Both the position numbers and the translations under genes were made by a program. Source: Flavobacteriales bacterium (GTDB lineage Bacteria; Bacteroidota; Bacteroidia; Flavobacteriales; Flavobacteriaceae). Taken from it: a stretch of 44,055 bases of DNA. Location: assembly GCA_024641135.1 (NCBI GenBank), contig JAHEDS010000013.1:1-44055 (forward strand), read 5' to 3'. The stretch's first letter is position 1. Every line of letters begins with the position of its first letter. Below, piece by piece: positions 32,345 through 40,924 of this stretch. A model generated the notes under the pieces. That model made no database searches, was not told the DNA's origin, and saw only the letters and a list, made by a program, of their open reading frames with translations.

Positions 32345-33535
32345 TTATGCTAAAACTTGTTGCACTTTATCAGCAGCTTCTTGAAACTCTGTTGCACTCA
32401 ATACATCTAAACCAGATTCATCAATTAACTTCTTGGCAATATCTGCATTTGTTCCTTGCAAACGCACAATAATAGGAACATTAATAGTTCCCATGTTTTT
32501 ATACGCATCTATAACACCTTGAGCAACTCGATCGCAACGAACAATCCCACCAAATATATTTATCAAAATAGCTTTTACATTGGGATCTTTAAGGATAATT
32601 CTAAAAGCGGCCTCAACTCGTGCAGCATCTGCAGTTCCACCAACATCTAAAAAGTTAGCTGGCTCTCCTCCTGCTTGTTTAATTAAATCCATAGTCGCCA
32701 TTGCTAACCCCGCACCATTTACCATACAACCAACATTTCCATCTAGATCAACATAATTTAATCCTAACGCACCTGCTTCAACCTCAATAGGATTCTCTTC
32801 ACGTAAATCACGTAAATCCACATAATCCTTATGTCTGTATAATGAATTGCCATCTATAGTCACTTTAGCATCAACCGCCAAAATTTTGTTATCACTTGTT
32901 TTTAACACAGGATTAATTTCGAATAATGAGGAGTCAGATTTTACATAAGCTGTATAAAGACTTGAAACAAATTGTGTCATTTCTTTAAATGCATTACCAG
33001 ATAACCCTAAGTTAAAAGCAATGCGTCTTGCTTGAAATGGCATTAAACCTACACTAGGATCAATTTCTTCAGTAAAAATTAAATGTGGTGTTTTTTCTGC
33101 AACAGCTTCAATATCCATTCCACCTTCAGTAGAGTACATAATCATATTTCTACCTGTACCACGATTTAATAAAACCGACATATAGAACTCATCTGTTTCA
33201 CTTTCTCCAGGATAATAAACATCTTCTGCCACCAAAACTTGATGAACACGCTTTCCTTTTGCAGATGTCTGAGGTGTTATTAAATTCATTCCTATTATCT
33301 TTCCTGCAATTTCTTCAACCTCTTTCAAGTTTTTTGCAAGTTTAACACCACCTCCTTTTCCGCGACCTCCCGCATGAACTTGAGCTTTAATCACATACCA
33401 GCTAGTGCCAGTTTCTGCTGTTAATTGTTTAGCAGCTGTCACAGCTTCTTGAGCACTTTGAGCAACAATACCACGTTGAATACGTACGCCAAAACTGCTT
33501 AATATTTCTTTACCTTGATATTCGTGTAAATTCAT
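32345..33535 (-). CDS. sucC: Succinyl-CoA synthetase (ADP-forming) subunit beta
   Basis: TCA-cycle enzyme subunit that couples succinyl-CoA cleavage to ATP or GTP formation; the alpha subunit (sucD) is not in the window. 396 residues, standard length. Begins MNLHEYQGKEILSSFGV; the ATP-grasp domain has HAGGRGKGGGVKLAK, and the C-terminal ligase domain has the phosphohistidine-interacting region ILINIFGGIVRCDRVAQGV. The -7 element TACATTTG sits 25 bases upstream and a strong terminator follows, so it is a single-gene transcription unit; in this phylum sucC and sucD are often apart. Confidence 0.97.
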   Translation of the reverse strand: MNLHEYQGKEILSSFGVRIQRGIVAQSAQEAVTAAKQLTAETGTSWYVIKAQVHAGGRGKGGGVKLAKNLKEVEEIAGKIIGMNLITPQTSAKGKRVHQVLVAEDVYYPGESETDEFYMSVLLNRGTGRNMIMYSTEGGMDIEAVAEKTPHLIFTEEIDPSVGLMPFQARRIAFNLGLSGNAFKEMTQFVSSLYTAYVKSDSSLFEINPVLKTSDNKILAVDAKVTIDGNSLYRHKDYVDLRDLREENPIEVEAGALGLNYVDLDGNVGCMVNGAGLAMATMDLIKQAGGEPANFLDVGGTADAARVEAAFRIILKDPNVKAILINIFGGIVRCDRVAQGVIDAYKNMGTINVPIIVRLQGTNADIAKKLIDESGLDVLSATEFQEAADKVQQVLA

Positions 33536-33560
33536 AATTTGCTTAATAGTTTAAGAACGA

Positions 33561-33568
33561 CAAATGTA
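33561..33568 (-). promoter_or_regulatory. Putative -7 promoter element for sucC
   Basis: On minus TACATTTG (TAnnTTTG), 25 bases before the sucC ATG. Confidence 0.6.
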
Positions 33569-33710
33569 TAGAATACCTATTAATTACACTAATCTTTTAA
33601 TTAGTAATACATACATTCTCTTTTTACTTTTTTATTATTGTTAATTATTTAACATTTTGTTTAATATGTGAAATATTCAAGTATAATATTTTTAGTTTAA
33701 GTAAAAAAAA

Positions 33711-33718
33711 TACCTTTG
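33711..33718 (+). promoter_or_regulatory. Putative -7 promoter element for lysA
   Basis: TACCTTTG (TAnnTTTG) 20 bases before the ATG at 33739. Confidence 0.6.
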
Positions 33719-33738
33719 CTGAAAAATGAAAGTATATT

Positions 33739-34974
33739 ATGTTGAATTCTCAATTGTTAAAGATAGTAGAAGATTTTGGAAGTCCTGTTTATGTCTATGA
33801 TGCCGAAAAAATTGGCTCTCAATATAAGCGTCTAACTGATGCTTTTAAAGATGTGAAAAAGCTAAAAATAAATTATGCAGTAAAGGCACTTTCTAATATT
33901 TCCATTTTAAAGTATTTTAATACCCTTGGAGCTGGAATTGATACGGTTTCAATACAAGAAGTTCAATTAGGATTGGCAGCTGGTTTTTTACCAGAACAAA
34001 TTATATTTACTCCAAACGGAGTTTCTTTAGATGAAATTGAAGAAGCCACAATTCTAGGAGTTCAAATTAATATAGACAACTTATCAATATTAGAACAATT
34101 TGGAACCAAACACCCGAATATCCCCGTTTGTATAAGAATAAATCCTCATGTTATGGCAGGTGGTAACAGTAATATTTCTGTTGGCCATATCGATTCAAAA
34201 TTCGGAATATCTATCCATCAAATACCACATTTATTGCGCATTATTGAAAATACTAAAATGACTATAAACGGCATTCATATGCATACTGGTAGTGATATTT
34301 TAGATATAGATGTATTTCTTTATGCAAGCGAAATATTATTTGATACCGCCAAACAATTCAAAAACTTAGAATTTATTGATTTTGGATCTGGTTTTAAGGT
34401 TCCATATAAAACAGGTGATATCGAAACTAATATTGAAGAATTGGGTCAAAAGTTGAGCGAAAAATTCAATAACTTTTGTAAAGAATATGGTTCTGATTTG
34501 ACGCTGGCTTTCGAACCAGGCAAGTTTTTAGTAAGCCAATCTGGCTATTTTTTAACCAAAGTAAATGCTGTAAAACAGACAACCTCAACGGTCTTTGCTC
34601 AAGTTGATTCTGGATTCAATCATTTAATAAGACCTATGTTTTATGGTTCGCATCACGAGATCATCAATATTTCCAATCCTAAAGGCAGAGAACGTTTTTA
34701 TACCGTAGTTGGCTACATTTGTGAAACCGATACCTTTGGGAACAATCGCCGCATAAATGAAATTAATGAAGGAGATATTTTATGTTTTAAAAATGCAGGC
34801 GCTTATTGTTTTTCAATGGCTAGCAATTATAACTCCAGATATAGACCAGCTGAAGTATTATGGCATAATAAAAAGGCACATTTAATTAGGCAACGTGAAT
34901 CATTCGAAGATTTGTTAAAGAATCAAATCGAAATAGAATTTAAATCTAAAAAAGATAATGTTTTGGTTGGTTAA
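33739..34974 (+). CDS. lysA: Diaminopimelate decarboxylase
   Basis: PLP enzyme of fold III that decarboxylates meso-diaminopimelate to lysine. 411 residues. The PLP lysine is Lys49 in NYAVKALSN; HMHTGSDI follows the barrel, EPGKFLVSQSG binds phosphate, CETDTFG supplies the second-domain catalytic Cys, and GAYCFSMASNYNSR closes the active site. These motifs favour diaminopimelate over ornithine/arginine decarboxylases. Own -7 element and own terminator, so it is monocistronic. Together with dapD at 6699 it indicates a lysine pathway scattered around the chromosome. Confidence 0.93.
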   Translation: MLNSQLLKIVEDFGSPVYVYDAEKIGSQYKRLTDAFKDVKKLKINYAVKALSNISILKYFNTLGAGIDTVSIQEVQLGLAAGFLPEQIIFTPNGVSLDEIEEATILGVQINIDNLSILEQFGTKHPNIPVCIRINPHVMAGGNSNISVGHIDSKFGISIHQIPHLLRIIENTKMTINGIHMHTGSDILDIDVFLYASEILFDTAKQFKNLEFIDFGSGFKVPYKTGDIETNIEELGQKLSEKFNNFCKEYGSDLTLAFEPGKFLVSQSGYFLTKVNAVKQTTSTVFAQVDSGFNHLIRPMFYGSHHEIINISNPKGRERFYTVVGYICETDTFGNNRRINEINEGDILCFKNAGAYCFSMASNYNSRYRPAEVLWHNKKAHLIRQRESFEDLLKNQIEIEFKSKKDNVLVG

Positions 34975-34995
34975 ACCTTATCATTTTTAGTAATT

Positions 34996-35025
34996 AAAGA
35001 CTCAAATTTTATTGGGTCTTTTTTT
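34996..35025 (+). terminator. Rho-independent terminator of lysA
   Basis: AAAGACTC (34996-35003) and GGGTCTTT (35014-35021) form an eight-pair stem with one G-T wobble, followed by T-tract 35019-35025. 21 bases past the lysA stop. Confidence 0.85.
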
Positions 35026-35332
35026 CTTTTCAGGTATATCACAATCGTTAAATATACACGATTTCCTATTCTCAACTAACTCAAAACTATTGATTACTAA
35101 TTCACAAGAAAAAATATAATATAGTCTAAATTAAAAAAAAACACTATATTTATAATCTTCACATTAATTTTTTAATAGCAACCGTTAAGTTTTATTAAGA
35201 CTTAAAATATTTTTTTTAGTACCACAATACTGAATGAAAAAACTTGTCTTGCCCTAAATTGATTTTTATAAAGAATACAAACGTTGTTAGACGAAACTCT
35301 AGCACAATTATATATTAACCATTAAAATCATT

Positions 35333-35343
35333 ACCAACCAAAA
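35333..35343 (+). promoter_or_regulatory. AACCAACC-type leader element
   Basis: ACCAACCAAAA, ten bases before the ATG at 35354. Similar elements recur before genes at 36404, 40925, 42362 and 43679. Function unknown; likely in the 5' untranslated region. Confidence 0.45.
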
Positions 35344-35353
35344 TTAACACATT

Positions 35354-36082
35354 ATGAAAAAATTATTTTATTTAGCATTACTACTTCCATTTGTAGTTAT
35401 TTCACAAGAAAATCAATCAATTTTATTAAACTTATCAGAAATTACCGTAAAATCGGGTCACAATGCACAATTTGTAGAAGGCGTAAAATCCTGGAAAAAA
35501 TGTTATAAAGACAATGATGGTAAAGAGCCCTGGAACATGTGGAAAAGAGTTCAAGGAGAGGGCACCGTTTATACGTTAACAAGTACCATGGCGAAATGGG
35601 CAGAAATGGATGAAGAAGGTGATGCTGCAGGAAAAGAATGCAGAATGGCTGTTGTAAATTTAATCATGCCCAACGTAAAAAGTGTCAGCTACAATATCGC
35701 TAGTTCCATGCCTGATGTTAGCAGATCTACTGGAATGCCTCAAGACACAAAACTAGTTTGGGTCTATAATGTAAAAACTAGCAATTCTTCAAAATTTATA
35801 GAAGTTGTAAAAGAAATTACATCCAATACTAAAAAAGCTGAAGGAGATGCAAGAGGAATCTGGTATAACGTTGTAGGTGGAGGACCTGAAGGAGCCAATT
35901 ATTTTGTGGCTATTCCGTACAAAAACTTTGCTGATCTCGATGCAGATCGAGATGGTGTATGGAAAATTTACGAAAAAGCCAATGGAAAAGTAAAAACAGA
36001 AGCACTTAGAGACAAATTAAGAGCTTCTATTTCAAACGACTGGTCTTATATGTATAGCTTAAGTGAAGAGCTTTCATTTTAA
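35354..36082 (+). CDS. Secreted protein with two similar halves, function unknown
   Basis: 242 residues; signal peptide MKKLFYLALLLPFVVIS ahead of QEN. I do not recognise a named family. The mature protein looks like a duplication. Half one runs ITVKSGHNAQFVEGVKSW ... W-x-x-x-KRVQGEGTVYTL ... AEMDEEGD. Half two runs VKTSNSSKFIEVVKEI ... IWYNVVGGGPEGANYFVAI ... ADLDADRDG. The order fits a pair of ferredoxin-like (dimeric alpha/beta-barrel) units, as in ABM-type proteins. The mature part is basic. It stands alone between the lysA terminator and a strong terminator at 36158. It shares the leader element of the following operon, so common regulation is possible. Confidence 0.65.
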   Translation: MKKLFYLALLLPFVVISQENQSILLNLSEITVKSGHNAQFVEGVKSWKKCYKDNDGKEPWNMWKRVQGEGTVYTLTSTMAKWAEMDEEGDAAGKECRMAVVNLIMPNVKSVSYNIASSMPDVSRSTGMPQDTKLVWVYNVKTSNSSKFIEVVKEITSNTKKAEGDARGIWYNVVGGGPEGANYFVAIPYKNFADLDADRDGVWKIYEKANGKVKTEALRDKLRASISNDWSYMYSLSEELSF

Positions 36083-36157
36083 GTATTTAAGATACAGAAA
36101 AAAGTTACAGTTCAATAAAATGAAGATTTAACCAAGTAGAATTAGAATTATTTTCCA

Positions 36158-36192
36158 GTCAAAAAAGTTCAACCAAGTTGAGCTTTTTTGAC
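36158..36192 (+). terminator. Strong terminator hairpin, bidirectional form
   Basis: Sixteen-pair stem (36158-36173 with 36177-36192) with a CAA loop and one G-T wobble, including AAAAAAG before and CTTTTTT after the core. It lies 75 bases past the stop of the secreted-protein gene. Confidence 0.8.
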
Positions 36193-36382
36193 TTATAAAT
36201 TAAATTTTTAAAAATGTCGAAAATATTTTTTAGATTTAACATATCCTCAAGTCTTTTCAATAATGCATTATATAAAAGACAACTTATGAAATTCTCTATT
36301 TTACTTAATTGAATTTTGTTTATATCAAGCTTTTATTCCAATAACCTTGATTATTCATGGTTTAAAGAATATATAAACTATT

Positions 36383-36402
36383 AACCAACCAATAAAAACC
36401 AA
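36383..36402 (+). promoter_or_regulatory. AACCAACC-type leader element
   Basis: AACCAACCAAT (36383-36393) plus a second AAAACCAA (36395-36402), ending one base before the proposed TTG start of the permease gene. Confidence 0.45.
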
Positions 36403-36403
36403 T

Positions 36404-37762
36404 TTGAAATTAAAAAATGAATCCAACGAAACCAATGAGAAAACGTTATTCTTAAAACAGAATTCAATACTTACCGAAAACCCAGTATTACGCTATCTAA
36501 CGTTTTCTGCATTATATCTTGCTCAAGGAATTCCTGAAGGCATTACTTTTTTTGCCATTCCAGCTTGGTTGGCAATGAACAATAAAACACCCGTTGAAAT
36601 TGCAAGTTTTGTAGCAGTTATCGGAATCCCTTGGAGCTTCAAAATACTTATTGCTCCCTTAATGGACAGATTTACCATTTTATCAATGGGCAGAAAAAGA
36701 CCATGGGTCATCTTTGGTCAAATGGGCTTAATAGTTAGTTTTTTAAGTATTGGTTTAGTTAATGACCCTTTAAATAATTTAAGCGGATTAATGATGGCCG
36801 GTTTTTTTATTAGTTTTTTCGGAGCATTTCAAGATGTTGCTACAGATGGCATGGCAATAGATGTTATACCAATTAACGAACAAGCAAGAGCTAATGGGCT
36901 TATGTGGGGATCAAAAATAATTGGTTCCTCATTATCTTTAGTTATTGGAACGAGTCTTATAAATATGTTAGGGTTTGCAACTGCCATTTCCTCCCTATCA
37001 ATTGCGGTTGCATTTATTATGCTTGTTCCTATTTGTTTCAGAGAGCGAAAAGGTGAAAAAATTATGCCTTGGACTAAAGGAAAGCCATCAGAAGATTCAG
37101 AAAAAGCACAACTAAAAAGCTGGAAACAAATTTTTATAAGTCTATTTAAAGTTATTGTTTTACCATCAACCATTATTATGGGAATTGCATCACTTATTAA
37201 TGGTGTTATGTATGGTTTAATAGATACGTTATTACCCATTTTCACAATCCAAGAATTAGGTTGGACTAATACGTCTTTTTCTCAAGTATATTCAGCAACA
37301 ACCGTAGTTGGAGGTTTCTTTGGTATGTTTGTAGGTGGTGCTCTAGTTGATTTTTTTGGAGACAAAAAAATGATTACCATCTATTTATCAATAACTGTGC
37401 TTTTAATTACAGGATTTGCACTCCTACCTAATTTATGGCAGAATGATAAATTTATCTTTGCATTTATACTCCTCTACTATCTTTTTTACACGTTTATATG
37501 TATCGGGATGTTTGCAGCAAGCATGAAACTCTGTTGGAAAGTAGTCGCAGCCACACAATTCACTCTTTTTATGGCACTTTCAAATATGGGTAGAGCTGCT
37601 GGTTCTGGTCTGGTTGGAACATTTAAAGAAATGATGTCCTGGGAATATGTTTTATTATGTACAGCGGTTTCTCCATTTCTAACCATATTTTTTATAAAAT
37701 ATATTAATTTTCAAAAACAACAACAATCTATAGCAAACTTTAAATCAATAACAACTAATTAA
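36404..37762 (+). CDS. MFS permease, AmpG-like (PAT family)
   Basis: Twelve-helix-type major facilitator, 452 residues. The start of the transport core, TFSALYLAQGIPEGITFFAI, and the loop MDRFTILSMGRKRPWVIFGQ (a motif-A-like segment) resemble AmpG muropeptide permeases and the acetyl-CoA transporter family. FQDVATDGMAIDVIP in helix 4 is also AmpG-like. The start appears to be TTG at 36404; the next in-frame Met lies within the first membrane helix. First gene of a seven-gene operon. With two exported peptidases downstream, a peptide or muropeptide fragment is a fair guess for its substrate, but the sequence does not prove it. Confidence 0.8.
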   Translation: MKLKNESNETNEKTLFLKQNSILTENPVLRYLTFSALYLAQGIPEGITFFAIPAWLAMNNKTPVEIASFVAVIGIPWSFKILIAPLMDRFTILSMGRKRPWVIFGQMGLIVSFLSIGLVNDPLNNLSGLMMAGFFISFFGAFQDVATDGMAIDVIPINEQARANGLMWGSKIIGSSLSLVIGTSLINMLGFATAISSLSIAVAFIMLVPICFRERKGEKIMPWTKGKPSEDSEKAQLKSWKQIFISLFKVIVLPSTIIMGIASLINGVMYGLIDTLLPIFTIQELGWTNTSFSQVYSATTVVGGFFGMFVGGALVDFFGDKKMITIYLSITVLLITGFALLPNLWQNDKFIFAFILLYYLFYTFICIGMFAASMKLCWKVVAATQFTLFMALSNMGRAAGSGLVGTFKEMMSWEYVLLCTAVSPFLTIFFIKYINFQKQQQSIANFKSITTN

Positions 37763-37774
37763 ATAATTTAAACC

Positions 37775-38650
37775 ATGAAAAATGTAATCAAACCCTTTCT
37801 TGTAATCCTATTAATCGGATTAATTTCTTGTGAAAATGCCAAGGTTGAAAAAAACATTAAAATGTACTCAAGCACCTGGGATGAAATTATTAACACAGGA
37901 AATTTAGATCTTATAAATAATTCAAATTTTACGGACGATATCACGCTTGTAACTACTCCAGATAACATTGTGGGTTTAGACGCGTTTAAAGCTTACTATT
38001 CAAACTTTGTAACAGGTTTTTCTGATGTAGAATTTATAATGGTTGATGTTTTCGGTCAAGGGGATAAATTAGTTAAACACTGGAATTTTAAAGGTACCCA
38101 TTCCGGGGAATTTTTCGGAATGCCTGCTACGGGGAAAACTGTGGATATTGATGGCGTGACACTGGTAAAAATGAGAGATGGTAAGATTGCCCAAGAACAG
38201 GACTTTATGGACAATATGGTATTTCTCCAACAATTGGGAATGCTGTCAGATCCTGGTAATGTTAATATTGTAGACAGTGCTTATAAAGCATTCGATGTTG
38301 GTGATATTCCAACAGTGTTGTCTTATTTAGATGCCCATGTTGTGTGGAATGAAGCAGAAGGGAATGCATATGCAGACGGAAATCCTTATATAGGACCTGA
38401 AGCCGTTTTAAATGGCGTTTTTGCGCGTGTAGGTGGAGAATGGGATGGCTTTAAACTAGTGAATATTGAATTACATGACATGTCTAATAATCAAGTGCTA
38501 GCAACGTTAAGATATAACGGAGCATATAAAAAAACAATGAAACAAATCGATGCACAAGTAGCACATCTGTGGACTCTTAAAGATGGAAAAGTGGTTGCTT
38601 TTCAACAATATGTAGACACCAAGCAACTCAATGATGCCCTTAAAAAATAA
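37775..38650 (+). CDS. Lipoprotein with two SnoaL-like domains
   Basis: 291 residues with a lipoprotein signal: MKNVIKPFLVILLIGLISC, lipobox LISC with Cys19. Two NTF2/SnoaL-like units follow. Unit one (about 27-150) contains the characteristic FKGTHSGEFFGMPATGK segment of SnoaL/ester-cyclase proteins and KIAQEQDFMD. Unit two (about 165-290) contains VDSAYKAFDVGDIPTVLSYL and LWTLKDGKVVAFQQYVD. Most SnoaL-like proteins have one unit, so this is a fusion. Such folds bind small hydrophobic molecules and sometimes catalyse cyclisation or isomerisation; no clear catalytic set can be assigned. 12 bases after the permease. Confidence 0.78.
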   Translation: MKNVIKPFLVILLIGLISCENAKVEKNIKMYSSTWDEIINTGNLDLINNSNFTDDITLVTTPDNIVGLDAFKAYYSNFVTGFSDVEFIMVDVFGQGDKLVKHWNFKGTHSGEFFGMPATGKTVDIDGVTLVKMRDGKIAQEQDFMDNMVFLQQLGMLSDPGNVNIVDSAYKAFDVGDIPTVLSYLDAHVVWNEAEGNAYADGNPYIGPEAVLNGVFARVGGEWDGFKLVNIELHDMSNNQVLATLRYNGAYKKTMKQIDAQVAHLWTLKDGKVVAFQQYVDTKQLNDALKK

Positions 38651-38665
38651 ATTAATAATCTATTT

Positions 38666-39835
38666 ATGAAGTTTAAAGTCCTATTTATTTCCCTTTTACT
38701 CATCCAACAACTTATGTCTCAATCTTACAAACAAATTCATAATGATGCCATCTTAGTTGATACCCACAATGACATCTTAATGAAAATAGTTGATAACGGT
38801 GTTTCCATAGAAAATGATTTAAAAGGAAAAACACACACAGATCTGAACAGATGGAAAGAAGGTGGCTTAGACGTACAAATATTTTCAGTTTTCTGTGATG
38901 GAACTAAAATAAATCCATTTGCCTATGCCAATCAGCAAATAGACTCTCTAGATGCTGTTGTAAAAAGAAATCCAAATAAAATTGTAAAAGTCTCCAATTC
39001 TTCAGAATTAAAGCGAGCAGTTAAACGGGGTCAAATTGTCACCATGTTTGGTATTGAAGGAGGTCATATGATTGAAAACAAATTGGATAATTTGGAAGTT
39101 TTTTATAATCGTGGTGCGCGATACATGACGCTAACCTGGAATAATTCTACAGATTGGGCGACCAGTGCTTTTGATGAAACACTTAATGAGAATTTAACCC
39201 ATAAAGGTTTGACGGACTTTGGAAAACAAGTTGTAGCAAAAATGAACCAATTGGGTGTTATTGTTGACATAAGCCATGTTGGCCTTCAAACGTTTTGGGA
39301 TGTTATAAATACAACAACCAAACCCATTATGGCTTCACATAGTTCTGTTTATGAATTATGTAATCATCAACGAAACTTAAATGATGACCAAATAAAAGCC
39401 ATTGCCAAAAATGGTGGTGTGATTCAGGTAAATTTTCATCCAGGATTTATTGATCCGGTCTTTGATAAAAGAGAAGAGGCCTTTTTTTTAAAACACAATG
39501 AAGAAAAAGAGAAATTAATAAAAGAAGGAATGGATGAATGGTATGCCATGGATAATTTATACCATAAATATTCTGACGAGATGCGTGCCATAAGACCACC
39601 ACTATCAATGCTAATTAAACATATTGAGTACATCATCAATTTAGTAGGTATTGATTATGTAGGATTAGGATCGGATTTTGATGGTATTCAGGTAACTCCT
39701 CTAGAATTAGATGATGTTGCATGCTATCCTTTAATCACAAAAGCTTTAGTAGAAAAAGGCTATAGTAAAAGAGATATCAAAAAAATTTTAGGTGAAAACT
39801 TTTTGAGAGTATTAAAAGCAAATGAATCAAACTAA
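38666..39835 (+). CDS. Exported membrane dipeptidase (peptidase family M19)
   Basis: Zinc dipeptidase of the renal dipeptidase family, 389 residues, with signal peptide MKFKVLFISLLLIQQLMS. The metal ligands and active-site residues are in place: His34 and Asp36 in DTHNDIL, bridging Glu130 in GIEGGHMIE, His203 in DISHVG, His224 in MASHSS, and Asp336 in GLGSDFDG. Family members hydrolyse dipeptides, including those with a C-terminal D-residue, and some act on beta-lactams. Located between the SnoaL lipoprotein (15 bases) and the iminopeptidase-like gene (12 bases), it should act in the periplasm or at the surface. Confidence 0.92.
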   Translation: MKFKVLFISLLLIQQLMSQSYKQIHNDAILVDTHNDILMKIVDNGVSIENDLKGKTHTDLNRWKEGGLDVQIFSVFCDGTKINPFAYANQQIDSLDAVVKRNPNKIVKVSNSSELKRAVKRGQIVTMFGIEGGHMIENKLDNLEVFYNRGARYMTLTWNNSTDWATSAFDETLNENLTHKGLTDFGKQVVAKMNQLGVIVDISHVGLQTFWDVINTTTKPIMASHSSVYELCNHQRNLNDDQIKAIAKNGGVIQVNFHPGFIDPVFDKREEAFFLKHNEEKEKLIKEGMDEWYAMDNLYHKYSDEMRAIRPPLSMLIKHIEYIINLVGIDYVGLGSDFDGIQVTPLELDDVACYPLITKALVEKGYSKRDIKKILGENFLRVLKANESN

Positions 39836-39847
39836 TAAATAAACAAA

Positions 39848-40894
39848 ATGAAAAATATCTTTTTTTATTTTCTATTGACAACCTTTCTTTTGGCAAGTTG
39901 CAATGGGAACAAAACTTCTCAAGTACCAACTAATGACAAATCAGATTATTTAGATTATTCAAACCTGCCCGACCAATTTGATGGAGGTATTAATATGATA
40001 CCCATAAAAACCACCAAAGGCACTTTTAACGTCTATACCAAGCGTATAGGCAACAATCCTAAAATGAAAGTATTGCTCTTACACGGAGGACCAGGAGGTA
40101 CACATGAAGAATTTGGGTGTTTTGATGGGTATTTACCAAAAGAAGGTATTGAGTATATTTATTATGATCAGCTAGACTCCTATTACAGTGACAAACCGAA
40201 TGATTCAACGCTTTGGACAACGGAACATTTTGTAGAAGAAGTGGAGCAAATTCGAAAAACTTTAGGTCTTAATAAAGACAACTTCTATTTGTTTGGTCAA
40301 TCCTGGGGAGGCATCTTAGCTATGGAGTATGCATTAAAATACCAGGATCATCTCAAAGGACTTATCATTTCGAATATGATGGCTAGTGCACCAGCTTATG
40401 GGAAATATGCTAATGAAGTTTTGGGTCCACAAATGCCTGAAGACGTCTTAAATGAAATTAGAACATTAGAATCTAATGAAGACTACACTAATCCCCGGTA
40501 CGAAGAATTGTTAATGAACAACTATTATACTGAACATATCTTGAGAATGCCCCTTGAAAAATGGCCAAAATCTGTAAACCTTCTCTTTGAACATCTTAAT
40601 TACAACATCTATTTATATATGCAAGGTCCCAGTGAATTTGGTATGGTTGGAAATGCGACTTTGAAAGATTGGGATGTATCAGATAGATTAAAAACTATTT
40701 CAATTCCAACGTTAGTAATTGGTGCACAACATGATACGATGGATCCGAAACACATGGAATGGATGTCAAATGAAGTGCAAAATGGTAGATTCTTGCTAAC
40801 GGCTGGAAGCCATTTATCTCAATATGATGATCAAAAAACCTTTTTTAACGGACTTATAAAATTCATAAAAGATGTAGACAATAAAACTTTCTGA
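39848..40894 (+). CDS. Prolyl-aminopeptidase-like alpha/beta hydrolase lipoprotein (S33)
   Basis: 348 residues with a lipoprotein signal ending LLASC (Cys18). The alpha/beta hydrolase core has the oxyanion segment LLLHGGPGG at residues 76-84, YYDQLDSYYSD, and nucleophile Ser152 in GQSWGG. Asp296 (GAQHDTMDP) and His322 (AGSHLSQ) complete the triad. HGGPGG and GQSWGG are hallmarks of proline iminopeptidases, which release N-terminal proline from short peptides. Most of these enzymes are cytoplasmic; this one is predicted to be exported and lipid-anchored. It follows the dipeptidase by 12 bases, which suggests a peptide-trimming pair. Confidence 0.88.
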   Translation: MKNIFFYFLLTTFLLASCNGNKTSQVPTNDKSDYLDYSNLPDQFDGGINMIPIKTTKGTFNVYTKRIGNNPKMKVLLLHGGPGGTHEEFGCFDGYLPKEGIEYIYYDQLDSYYSDKPNDSTLWTTEHFVEEVEQIRKTLGLNKDNFYLFGQSWGGILAMEYALKYQDHLKGLIISNMMASAPAYGKYANEVLGPQMPEDVLNEIRTLESNEDYTNPRYEELLMNNYYTEHILRMPLEKWPKSVNLLFEHLNYNIYLYMQGPSEFGMVGNATLKDWDVSDRLKTISIPTLVIGAQHDTMDPKHMEWMSNEVQNGRFLLTAGSHLSQYDDQKTFFNGLIKFIKDVDNKTF

Positions 40895-40914
40895 TTATAT
40901 TTATAAAACCTATC

Positions 40915-40924
40915 AACCAACCAA
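40915..40924 (+). promoter_or_regulatory. AACCAACC-type leader element
   Basis: AACCAACCAA lying directly against the ATG at 40925. The strongest copy of this element. Confidence 0.45.

Larger units (their letters stand above)
34975..35353. other. Intergenic region after lysA
   Basis: 379 bases. It holds the lysA terminator and, at its right end, the ACCAACCAAAA leader element before the next gene. The middle is AT-rich with a short TTAAG/CTTAA inverted repeat near 35180-35210. A seven-codon ORF at 35234 is too short to support. Confidence 0.55.
36083..36403. other. Intergenic region before the peptide operon
   Basis: 321 bases containing the terminator at 36158-36192 and the leader element at 36383-36402. 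TAACCTTG at 36342-36349 is one base off the -7 consensus and may be the operon promoter; TTTTG at 36314-36318 is 23 bases upstream, slightly too far. No ORF seen. Confidence 0.5.

Noticed and set aside
35234-35257. Seven-codon ORF (MKKLVLP) ahead of the secreted-protein gene
   Set aside because: Too short and no evidence of conservation or translation; could only be tested by comparison with related genomes.
36829-37245. 138-residue open frame on minus inside the AmpG-like permease gene
   Set aside because: Antisense shadow of a clear membrane-protein gene; no family features, promoter or terminator.
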